From Ga0074139 sp046336825 (GTDB lineage: Bacteria > Bdellovibrionota > Bdellovibrionia > Bdellovibrionales > Bdellovibrionaceae): 7,727 nt of DNA. The position numbers were made by a program, and so were the translations under genes. The stretch lies in the NCBI GenBank assembly GCA_046336825.1, contig JBKDFX010000185.1, positions 1 to 7,727 of the forward strand. Direction: 5' to 3'. Of this stretch, positions 1-5,525 are shown piece by piece; position 1 is the stretch's first letter; the number at the start of each line of letters is the position of its first letter. The notes beneath the pieces were generated by a model. The model did not search any database. It was not told where the DNA came from and saw only the letters and a program-made list of their open reading frames with translations.

Positions 1-51
1 CATCTTTACTCTTGCTACTACACTTGGCTTGAAAAGGTTTTTGCTCGTCAT
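1..51 (-). CDS. 5' end of an unidentified gene, cut by the left edge
   Basis: Reading leftwards, an ATG at 51-49 opens a frame that stays open for 17 codons to the window edge (MTSKNLFKPSVVARVKM). On the minus strand it is preceded by AAGGAGG (complement of 56-62), the strongest Shine-Dalgarno match in the window, four bases before the ATG. That ribosome binding site is the main support; 17 codons alone would prove little. The gene diverges from the SRP RNA/dnaX cluster. The N-terminus is basic and shows no signal peptide or recognisable motif, so no function is proposed. Both the gene and its start are inferred from the RBS and open frame. Confidence 0.6.
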   Translation of the reverse strand, partial: MTSKNLFKPSVVARVKM

Positions 52-79
52 GAAACCTCCTTCAAGCGAGCCTTTACTC

Positions 80-107
80 AAGATATTCGCAAATACACGA
101 CATACAA
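80..107 (-). promoter_or_regulatory. possible sigma70-type promoter of the left-edge gene
   Basis: On the minus strand there is a -10-like TATCTT (80-85, four of six consensus bases) and a -35-like TTGTAT (102-107, three of six), with a 16-base spacer. Transcription would start around position 73 and give a leader of about 20-25 bases ahead of the ATG at 51. The spacing and position suit the gene but the hexamers are weak matches, so this is only a candidate. Confidence 0.25.
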
Positions 108-208
108 AAAGGGCTTTGCCCACAAAACAGCGCACCCCCTCCCTTTTAAGGTGGCTTAACGCGCCGTTACGATTAATGTACCTGTCACACGGATAGGGTA
201 GACCGACC

Positions 209-310
209 AGTGGCTCGTCCTCTGCGAGATCGCAATGAATAATTCCGCTAGGTCCGAAAGGAAGCAACGGTACCTCAGGGCATCTGCGACAGAGTGACGG
301 GCCGCTTTTT
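209..310 (+). ncRNA. ffs: SRP RNA (4.5S, small bacterial type)
   Basis: This is the RNA of the signal recognition particle. It binds Ffh and helps target nascent membrane and secreted proteins. The Ffh-binding domain IV is clear: TCC (253-255), GAAA tetraloop (256-259), GGA (260-262) and the conserved AGCAA internal loop (263-267), closed by CCG (245-247) pairing with CGG (268-270). The long hairpin continues with TCGCA (230-234) pairing TGCGA (285-289), CTCTG (220-224) pairing CAGAG (290-294), and 212-219 pairing 296-303 with a single bulged base at 295. Pairing can extend to 209-211 with 304-306. The size of about 100 nt fits the small SRP RNA lacking the Alu domain. Its place just before dnaX-ybaB-recR matches the order seen in other bacteria such as Bacillus. 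Exact ends are estimated from the helix. A TAGGGT at 194-199 is correctly placed for a -10 box, but no good -35 is visible. Confidence 0.9.
296..310 (+). terminator. 3' end of SRP RNA acting as an intrinsic terminator
   Basis: The 3' arm of the SRP RNA closing helix (296-305, GC-rich) runs directly into five T residues (306-310). The 5' arm lies at 209-219, so the helix is closed by the whole RNA rather than by a short loop. This should terminate or process the SRP RNA. It sits only 15 bases before the dnaX start, so readthrough may supply dnaX mRNA. Confidence 0.5.
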
Positions 311-316
311 CTACTT

Positions 317-322
317 GAGGTG
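317..322 (+). promoter_or_regulatory. dnaX ribosome binding site, fixing a TTG start
   Basis: GAGGTG at 317-322 is a Shine-Dalgarno sequence. Its GAGG core lies five bases before TTG at 326. The in-frame GTG at 320 overlaps this site, so it cannot use it. Confidence 0.7.
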
Positions 323-325
323 TGT

Positions 326-1942
326 TTGTCTTATCAAGTGATTGCCCGAAAATTCAGACCTCAGATTTTTCAGGAATTGATTGGCCAATCCCATGTTACT
401 CAAACTCTGCAAAATTCTTTAAAAAATGATCGATTGCCCCATGCTCTGCTTCTCACGGGCCCTCGAGGAACTGGAAAAACTTCCTCGGCTCGGATACTTG
501 CTAAAGCCCTCAGGTGCCCCAATGCTCAAAATTTCACTCCCTGTGGAACTTGCAATTCTTGCATTGAAATTGCGGAGTCTCGATCACTGGATGTTATCGA
601 AATAGACGGAGCTTCTAACAACGGAGTTGATTCCATCCGAGAGCTTCGAGATACGGTGGCCTACCAACCCAACACAGGTCGTTATAAAGTTTATATCATC
701 GACGAAGTTCACATGCTTTCGTCTTCTGCTTTTAATGCCCTGTTAAAAACCTTAGAAGAACCGCCAGATCATGTGGTTTTTATCATGGCGACAACGGAAG
801 CTCACAAAATTCCACAAACTATTTTGTCACGTTGTCAGCGTTTTGATTTTCGAAGAATTTCCACTCGTCAAATTGTCGATCAGCTTAAATCTATTTGTGC
901 CCAAGAGCAGGTTCAATTTGAAGAAGAGGCCCTCTGGATTGTGGCTCGCCAAGGCGATGGCAGTATGCGGGACTCATTAACTCTTCTCGATCAAGTTATC
1001 AGTTTTTCAAATGGACCCTTAAAGGCTCAGCAAATAGCTGAAATTCTAGGACTCACCGACCGCGGACTTTTATTATCAACACTGTCAGCACTAGTTGATT
1101 CTGATCGGCATGCCATCATCGATATTCTAAAAAAAGTAAACTTTTCTGGAATTTACCCAGAACTTTTTGCCCGTGAGGTTTTGGAAAGCGTTCGAACACT
1201 GACTCTGGTTAAAGTGGCTGGTGCCGAGCTTGAAATCATTGATCGACCTGAATCTGAATTACAGTTTCTGGCTCAGCTCTCAGTTAAATCAACAGAGGAA
1301 AGCCTCCACTATTTATTCGATATGGCGCTCAAGATGGCTCAAGATGTGGCCAAAGCCTCAGATCCACAGATCGTTCTCGAAATGGGCCTTTTACGCATGG
1401 CTCATTTGTCCAAACTCATTGAACTCTCTCGATTATCCTTCAGCTCTTCAGACTCAGCGACACCCACTTCGCAACCGATTTCTCAATCAACTCCTCCACC
1501 TGCACCCAAAAAAGTCTTTTTGAAGGGTGCTAATCCTTCTGATAAATGGCTGAATTTTGTTAACCACATCAAATCGAAAGACCCACTTTTTGCTGCCAAG
1601 ATTGAAAATTTACTTTTTGTTTCTGAAGAAAACTCTGTTGTTAAACTTTCTGTTTCCGCGAAACATGTTTTTTTGTCTGAAACCATGAAAGAAGCTGATA
1701 CCCGCTCTCGATTGCAGAGTTTTATTGATTCTCTCTGGGGAGAAAACTACACTTTTCAGGTGGTGGCTGAAAAAAAGCTTGAGGCGCCAGCAGAATCAGC
1801 TCAAAAAATGGCTGAAAAAAAGACTCAAGCTCAGGATCGTGAGATTGAAGATAAACTTCGCAATCATCCCACGGTTCAGGCTGCTCAAAAAATTTTTCAA
1901 GGTGAAGTGAAACCGATCCCCACGGATCGAAATCGACGCTAA
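326..1942 (+). CDS. dnaX: DNA polymerase III subunit gamma/tau (clamp loader ATPase)
   Basis: DnaX is the AAA+ motor of the clamp loader; it opens and loads the beta clamp and, as tau, ties the polymerase to the replisome. The start chosen is TTG 326, giving MSYQVIARKFRP, the usual family N-terminus, and 538 residues. Visible features are Walker A GPRGTGKT (45-52), a four-Cys zinc module (C64, C73, C76, C79), Walker B with DEVH (126-129), sensor 1 ATTEAHK followed by the SRC arginine finger (R169), and sensor 2 GSMRDS (R215). A Pro/Ser/Thr-rich linker (about 375-400) separates the ATPase and oligomerisation part from a C-terminal domain (about 400-480). A Lys/Glu/Ala-rich tail ends with a HPTVQ...IFQGEV motif common in DnaX. 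The gene follows the SRP RNA and is 26 bases before ybaB. Two in-frame A AAA AAG heptamers lie in the tail (see separate entries). Confidence 0.97.
   Translation: MSYQVIARKFRPQIFQELIGQSHVTQTLQNSLKNDRLPHALLLTGPRGTGKTSSARILAKALRCPNAQNFTPCGTCNSCIEIAESRSLDVIEIDGASNNGVDSIRELRDTVAYQPNTGRYKVYIIDEVHMLSSSAFNALLKTLEEPPDHVVFIMATTEAHKIPQTILSRCQRFDFRRISTRQIVDQLKSICAQEQVQFEEEALWIVARQGDGSMRDSLTLLDQVISFSNGPLKAQQIAEILGLTDRGLLLSTLSALVDSDRHAIIDILKKVNFSGIYPELFAREVLESVRTLTLVKVAGAELEIIDRPESELQFLAQLSVKSTEESLHYLFDMALKMAQDVAKASDPQIVLEMGLLRMAHLSKLIELSRLSFSSSDSATPTSQPISQSTPPPAPKKVFLKGANPSDKWLNFVNHIKSKDPLFAAKIENLLFVSEENSVVKLSVSAKHVFLSETMKEADTRSRLQSFIDSLWGENYTFQVVAEKKLEAPAESAQKMAEKKTQAQDREIEDKLRNHPTVQAAQKIFQGEVKPIPTDRNRR
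1758..1782 (+). other. candidate -1 programmed frameshift site in dnaX
   Basis: The heptamer A AAA AAG (1771-1777) is in the zero frame xxA AAA AAG, the arrangement used for E. coli dnaX frameshifting. After a -1 slip the next codons would be GCT (1777-1779) and TGA (1780-1782), ending a product of about 485 residues. A purine-rich, Shine-Dalgarno-like AGGTGG (1758-1763) lies seven bases upstream. Downstream, TTGAG (1779-1783) can pair only weakly with CTCAA (1800-1804). The local seven-A run could also promote polymerase slippage. Function is inferred. The site falls after the folded C-terminal domain, so only about 54 tail residues would be lost, unlike E. coli gamma. Confidence 0.4.
1816..1842 (+). 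other. second in-frame A AAA AAG heptamer in dnaX
   Basis: A second xxA AAA AAG (1816-1822) occurs 45 bases after the first, again in a GCT GAA AAA AAG context encoding Ala-Glu-Lys-Lys. A -1 slip here reaches TGA at 1840-1842 after six further codons. No convincing stimulatory stem or SD-like element is obvious, so it is weaker than the first site and may simply reflect a repeated AEKK peptide. Confidence 0.25.
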
Positions 1943-1968
1943 GGTGATTTTAATATAAGGAGTTGCCC

Positions 1969-2301
1969 ATGTTTGGAAAAGGCGGAATGCCCGGCGGAAT
2001 GGCTCAGTTGATGAAGCAAGCCAACCAAATGCAAAACAAGATGAAGAAAGCCCAAGAAGAGTTGGCTAAACGTGAATACGAAGGAACTGCTGGCGGCGGA
2101 GCTGTCAGCGTTGTTGTTAACGGAGATCATTTTATCGTCACCACTAAAATTGACACTGAAGTTATGAAGTCAGGTGATGCTGAGATGCTTCAAGATCTTA
2201 TCAAAGCGGCTGTTAACGATGCCGTTCAAAAAGCTAAAAAAACCTCTCAAGAAGAAATGGAAAAGATTACGGGTGGCCTCGGTATACCTGGAATGTTCTA
2301 A
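1969..2301 (+). CDS. ybaB: YbaB/EbfC family nucleoid-associated protein
   Basis: This is a small DNA-binding nucleoid-associated protein of the YbaB/EbfC family, known as a homodimer with tweezer-like shape. The start is ATG 1969, preceded by AAGGAG (1957-1962) at six bases; an in-frame TTG at 1963 overlaps the end of that site and is rejected. The 110-residue product has the family layout: a Gly/Met-rich N-terminus (MFGKGGMPGGM), a long amphipathic helix rich in Lys, Gln and Met (about 12-38), a central beta region with GGGAVSVVVNGD (about 44-55), and a C-terminal helix ending in a GGLGIPGMF tail. It lies between dnaX and recR, the classic arrangement, and is likely cotranscribed with both. 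Confidence 0.95.
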   Translation: MFGKGGMPGGMAQLMKQANQMQNKMKKAQEELAKREYEGTAGGGAVSVVVNGDHFIVTTKIDTEVMKSGDAEMLQDLIKAAVNDAVQKAKKTSQEEMEKITGGLGIPGMF

Positions 2302-2307
2302 TTAACC

Positions 2308-2904
2308 ATGTTGCAAATTGCGGCTCTCGAAAAACTTGTACATGAGCTTTCAAAGCTTCCTGGTATTGGCCCTAAGACGGCTCAACGGCTGGCTTATTAT
2401 ATTTTAAAAAACAGAGATCAATATCCAGATAGACTTAAAGAAGGCTTAACTCGAGTTCAGTCTGAAATTCATGACTGTCCTCAATGCTTTAATTTTACCG
2501 ATTCTGACATTTGTCGCTACTGCTCAGATACGAATCGGCGAAATGAACTGCTGTGTGTAGTTGAAGAGCCCTCTGATATTGACCGAATTGAGTCTTCACG
2601 GGCCTTCCAAGGTCGATATCATGTCCTCCATGGTGCCCTTTCCCCACTCGAAGGAATAGGCCCAGAAAAGCTCAAGCTGCAGGAGCTGGTTCAACGCATT
2701 GAAGATTCAGAAATTAAAGAAGTTATTCTTGCACTTGATTCTGACCTTGAAGGTGACACCACCGTTCTCTACATCAGCCGACTATTACAAGGTAAGGGAG
2801 TTCGCATGAGTCGAATTGCCCAAGGAATTCCTATTGGCAGCGACATTGATTATGTGGATGATAGAACCATGGGGCGAGCACTTCAAAATCGTGTGGAGAT
2901 TTAA
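2308..2904 (+). CDS. recR: Recombination mediator protein RecR
   Basis: RecR acts with RecO (and RecF) to load RecA on SSB-coated single-stranded DNA during gap repair. The 198-residue length is typical. In order there is an N-terminal helix-hairpin-helix with KLPGIGPKTAQRLA (about 16-29), a four-Cys zinc finger (C57, C60, C69, C72), a Toprim domain from about 80 with the conserved Glu in VVEEP and the acidic DSDLEGD stretch (144-150), and the C-terminal RIAQGIPIGSDIDYVDDRT segment followed by GRALQNR. ATG 2308 starts six bases after the ybaB stop with no clear Shine-Dalgarno, so translation is probably coupled to ybaB. The stop overlaps the mglA start by one base (TAATG at 2902-2906). Confidence 0.96.
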   Translation: MLQIAALEKLVHELSKLPGIGPKTAQRLAYYILKNRDQYPDRLKEGLTRVQSEIHDCPQCFNFTDSDICRYCSDTNRRNELLCVVEEPSDIDRIESSRAFQGRYHVLHGALSPLEGIGPEKLKLQELVQRIEDSEIKEVILALDSDLEGDTTVLYISRLLQGKGVRMSRIAQGIPIGSDIDYVDDRTMGRALQNRVEI

Positions 2905-3497
2905 TGTCGTTCATTAATTATAACGCCAAGGAAATCCACTGCAAAATAGTCTATTATGGACCTTCTCTAGGAGGCAAAACCACTAATATTCAGTGGGTCT
3001 ATGCCAAGTCTCAGCCAGATCAAAAATCCAATCTCATGAATCTCAATACGGAAACTGAAAGAACTCTCTTTTTTGATTTTTTGCCTCTTGAACTGGGCGA
3101 CATCCGTGGCTTCAAAACACGCTTTCACCTTTACACCGTTCCTGGACAGGTGGTTTATGATGCTTCTCGGAAGCTGATTCTTAAAGGTTTGGATGGTGTG
3201 ATTTTTGTTGCTGATAGCCAAAAAGAACGCATGGAAGAAAATATTGAAGCCTTAAACAACTTGAAAACAAATTTAGAGCAGCAAGGTTATAACATTCGGG
3301 AAATTCCTTTGGTCATGCAATATAACAAACGGGATCTGCCCAATGTGGCCACCCTACCCGAACTCCGAAAAGCTCTTAATCACTTCAATGCCCCTGAGTT
3401 TGAAGCCACGGCTCAAGCTGGAAATGGTGTTTTTGAAGCATTGAACAGTGTCTCGAAATCGATTATTAACGTTCTTAAAGGCGGAGCCACCCTCTAA
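2904..3497 (+). CDS. mglA: MglA-type Ras-like small GTPase (cell polarity and gliding)
   Basis: MglA is a cytoplasmic Ras-like GTPase that, in Myxococcus, marks the leading pole and drives gliding and type IV pilus motility; in Bdellovibrio a homologue is linked to prey invasion. The N-terminus (MSFINYNAKEIHCKIVYYGP) is almost that of Myxococcus MglA. Seen here are the P-loop GPSLGGKT (19-26), the switch region with TERTLFFDFLP (51-61) carrying R53, the arginine finger position in Myxococcus numbering, the MglA-type TVPGQ in place of DxxGQ with Q82, and NKRDLP (141-146). At 197 residues it is full length. Ser21 replaces the Gly equivalent to Ras Gly12. The start overlaps the recR stop by one base, with GGAG (2895-2898) upstream. 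No roadblock-type mglB gene is nearby, although the two are often neighbours elsewhere. Confidence 0.95.
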   Translation: MSFINYNAKEIHCKIVYYGPSLGGKTTNIQWVYAKSQPDQKSNLMNLNTETERTLFFDFLPLELGDIRGFKTRFHLYTVPGQVVYDASRKLILKGLDGVIFVADSQKERMEENIEALNNLKTNLEQQGYNIREIPLVMQYNKRDLPNVATLPELRKALNHFNAPEFEATAQAGNGVFEALNSVSKSIINVLKGGATL

Positions 3498-3519
3498 AGT
3501 CCTCTGCCAAGAGGCTTTT

Positions 3520-4497
3520 ATGTCACAAGATTTAGTTTCTAAAATTCAAAGTTTAAAAAAAGAAAGAAATGCAGTCATCTTAGCTCACTATTACGAAGAT
3601 GGTGATATTCAGGATATTGCAGATCATGTTGGTGATAGCTTTTATCTAGCCAAAATGGGGCAAAAATCCCAAGCTGATGTTATTTTATTAGCTGGAGTGG
3701 TTTTCATGGCTGAAAGTGTGAAGATCTTAAATCCAACAAAAAAAGTACTAGTTCCTGACATGGCAGCGGGCTGTTCTTTGGTGGAAAGCTCACCATTTGA
3801 GGACTATCTTCAATGGAGAAAAAATAATTTAGATGCCATTTGTGTAACCTATATTAATTCTTCTGCTGAAGTAAAAGCGATTTCCGATGTCATTGTGACG
3901 TCAAGTAACGCTGCTCAAATTTTAGATGCCATTCCAAAGGAAAGAAAAATTTTATTCGGACCTGATCAACATTTGGGTCGGTACTTATCTAAAAAATATT
4001 CCCGACCTATGGAATTTTGGCGAGGAGCCTGCCAAGTTCACATTTTGTTTGATGCACAAAGATTACATGAACTCACATTGAAGCACCCAGAGGCTGTGGT
4101 TATCGCCCATCCTGAGTGTGAAGACGCTGTGTTAAGGTACGCTCATGTTATTGGATCAACTTCGCGCTTACTTGAAGAAGTTGAAAAAAATCCGGCTAAA
4201 AAGTTTATTGTGGCGACTGAACAAGGAATTTTTCATCAAATGGCTAAAGCACGGCCTGATGTGGAGCTTATTCAGGCCCCCATTGATGACGGGACTTGCA
4301 ATTGCAACAACTGTCCCTTTATGAAAATGAATAATTTAGAAAAAATTGCTAATGCCCTCGAGACACTTCAACCTCAAGTTATGCTGAATGAAAATGTCCG
4401 TCATTTGGCACAGGTTTCTTTGGATCGAATGATGAGCATCACCTCCGGCAAACAAGTCACTTGGCCGCAAACCTTCCAATTTGAAGGCTTTAAGTGA
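3520..4497 (+). CDS. nadA: Quinolinate synthase
   Basis: NadA is the 4Fe-4S enzyme that condenses iminoaspartate with dihydroxyacetone phosphate to quinolinate in de novo NAD synthesis. The 325-residue product begins at ATG 3520 with GAGG (3511-3514) five bases upstream; the same frame extends upstream into mglA, but that part is not credible. Family motifs are ILAHYYEDGDIQDIADHVGDS (20-40), the Ser-rich SSAEVKA and TSSNA segments (114-131), FGPDQHLGRY (146-155), AHPEC (196-200) and CNCNNCPFM (260-268). Likely cluster ligands are C85 (AAGCS), C171 (GACQVH) and one Cys of the 260-265 group. The gene lies 22 bases after mglA, and its stop overlaps the next start. No nadB or nadC is in the window, so the NAD pathway is not clustered here. 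Confidence 0.95.
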   Translation: MSQDLVSKIQSLKKERNAVILAHYYEDGDIQDIADHVGDSFYLAKMGQKSQADVILLAGVVFMAESVKILNPTKKVLVPDMAAGCSLVESSPFEDYLQWRKNNLDAICVTYINSSAEVKAISDVIVTSSNAAQILDAIPKERKILFGPDQHLGRYLSKKYSRPMEFWRGACQVHILFDAQRLHELTLKHPEAVVIAHPECEDAVLRYAHVIGSTSRLLEEVEKNPAKKFIVATEQGIFHQMAKARPDVELIQAPIDDGTCNCNNCPFMKMNNLEKIANALETLQPQVMLNENVRHLAQVSLDRMMSITSGKQVTWPQTFQFEGFK

Positions 4498-5051
4498 GTC
4501 TCTTTGATGAGCTCATTCAATTAGCTAAAAGCCAAGATCAAAATTTGATTTTGGATGTTGAAGAAAACTTGGAGTGGAGAAGTGGCTCCCTTGATCACAG
4601 ATTAAAACTGAGAACTGCCTTGGCTAAGTATTTGTCAAAAAAATTTCACTTTGAAAATTTTGATAATATTCTCGACCTAAAAAAATTGCCAGAGTTTAAG
4701 CATGGGTTTATTTCCATATCTCATTGTCCTCAAGTAGGTGTTTTTGCAGTGTCAAATCGACAGCTGGGTCTTGATATTGAAGTGGCCTCCAGAGTTAAAC
4801 CTGAGGTCGTCGAGAGAATCTGCCATAAAAATGAACTTCAGTTAACAAATAATCTTCCTGCGATTTGGTCGGCTAAAGAGGCTCTTTTCAAAGCCCATCG
4901 TAATTTCAAAGTCATTTCAGATACTCATATTTTAGAATGGAAAGTGTCTCACAATGGGATCTTTTCTTTCTCTGACAACGTGTTTTCAGGTTGGGTTGGT
5001 ATCATCCAGGGAATCACCGTATCTCTTGCCATTAAAAAATCCTCAATTTGA
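4494..5051 (+). CDS. 4'-phosphopantetheinyl transferase superfamily protein
   Basis: It probably transfers the phosphopantetheine arm from coenzyme A to a Ser of an acyl or peptidyl carrier protein. The two signature motifs are present: GLDIE (92-96), whose D94 and E96 would bind Mg2+, and WSAKEALFK (125-133) with E129 and K133. The preceding SISHCPQVGVFAVS (74-87) matches the family's SISHS segment, with Cys78 where Ser is more usual. At 185 residues it is shorter than Sfp-type enzymes (about 220-240) and longer than AcpS (about 120), so subclass and substrate are uncertain. The GTG start (4494) overlaps the nadA stop (GTGA) and has GAAGG (4483-4487) six bases upstream, which supports it. 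The first 65 residues show no recognisable motif. Likely cotranscribed with nadA. Confidence 0.82.
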   Translation: MSLFDELIQLAKSQDQNLILDVEENLEWRSGSLDHRLKLRTALAKYLSKKFHFENFDNILDLKKLPEFKHGFISISHCPQVGVFAVSNRQLGLDIEVASRVKPEVVERICHKNELQLTNNLPAIWSAKEALFKAHRNFKVISDTHILEWKVSHNGIFSFSDNVFSGWVGIIQGITVSLAIKKSSI

Positions 5052-5071
5052 GTCCAGTTATGGCCGATAGA

Positions 5072-5086
5072 TCTAGTATAACTAGA
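5072..5086 (+). promoter_or_regulatory. 15-base perfect palindrome just before the PilZ-like gene
   Basis: TCTAGT (5072-5077) and ACTAGA (5081-5086) are exact inverted repeats around ATA. The palindrome ends one base before the AGAGG ribosome binding site (5088-5092), and contains TATAAC (5077-5082), five of six bases of a -10 box, although no well-spaced -35 is visible. It could be an operator, a promoter element or a small mRNA hairpin affecting ribosome access. Which of these applies is not decided by the sequence. Confidence 0.4.
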
Positions 5087-5098
5087 CAGAGGTCGTTT

Positions 5099-5524
5099 AT
5101 GAAAAAGAAACCCCAAGCAAGAGCACCCAAAAGACCGGCCCCCCGCACTAAGCAAAGATCTTCTCCACGCAAGGAAACAACGCCTGTTTATGTTTCTTAT
5201 ATTGCATCAATGGAAAACCTATCAAAGCTCACCAAGCAGGCACAAATAATTCAGGCCTCTTCATCAGGCCTTTTAATTCATGTCAAAAGAGATGAGCTTG
5301 TTGCTAGCAACTTACGAAAAAATTTAAATATTGATGACCTTGTAGGAGAGAGAGTTCTGATTCGGTTAGATGATATGAATTTAGAACTTTCGGGAACAGT
5401 GGCGCGCACTTTATTTTTAGGAAAAGACGGGTTTCATATTGCTGTGGATTATTCTGAAGAGGCTCCCGAGTATTGGAGAGAGTGTTTGATGGATCTTCTT
5501 CCAATACCCGGTGAAATTGAATAG
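5099..5524 (+). CDS. PilZ-like domain protein with basic N-terminal tail
   Basis: The 141-residue product starts at ATG 5099, with AGAGG (5088-5092) six bases upstream; an in-frame TTG at 5048 would overlap the PPTase stop and has no such site. Residues 1-26 form a Lys/Arg/Pro-rich, probably disordered tail. From about residue 31 the pattern resembles a PilZ beta-barrel: alternating hydrophobic strands, QASSSG (52-57) at the place of the (D/N)xSxxG motif, then GERVLIRLDD (83-92), LSGTVARTLF (97-106) and GFHIAVDY (111-118), with a final amphipathic helix. Canonical PilZ proteins bind cyclic di-GMP through RxxxR and (D/N)xSxxG; here RxxxR is not visible and D/N is Gln, so binding by the usual mode is doubtful. 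The fold assignment is inferred from pattern. The gene lies 47 bases after the PPTase and ends one base from a convergent gene. Confidence 0.7.
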   Translation: MKKKPQARAPKRPAPRTKQRSSPRKETTPVYVSYIASMENLSKLTKQAQIIQASSSGLLIHVKRDELVASNLRKNLNIDDLVGERVLIRLDDMNLELSGTVARTLFLGKDGFHIAVDYSEEAPEYWRECLMDLLPIPGEIE

Positions 5525-5525
5525 T

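Noticed and set aside
106..121. Minus-strand hairpin GGGCAAAGCCC followed by five T residues, terminator-like
   Set aside because: The stem is only 4 bp with a 3-base loop, and it overlaps the only candidate promoter of the left-edge gene, so a terminator role is not supported.
194..199. TAGGGT as a -10 box for the SRP RNA
   Set aside because: Placed correctly for a start near 206-209 but matches only three of six bases, and the nearest -35-like TTACGA (167-172) is 21 bases away.
320..325. GTG at 320 as the dnaX start
   Set aside because: It overlaps the Shine-Dalgarno sequence and adds two residues before the conserved MSYQV start of the family.
1483..1686. Minus-strand 67-codon open frame inside dnaX and similar open frames opposite or within other genes
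   Set aside because: They overlap strongly supported genes entirely and have no ribosome sites or recognisable motifs.
3448..3519. N-terminal extension of nadA into mglA
   Set aside because: The family N-terminus and the GAGG ribosome site support ATG 3520; the extension lies within mglA in another frame.
5048..5098. N-terminal extension of the PilZ-like protein from TTG 5048
   Set aside because: ATG 5099 has a well-spaced AGAGG site, and the extension would cover the palindrome and overlap the PPTase stop.
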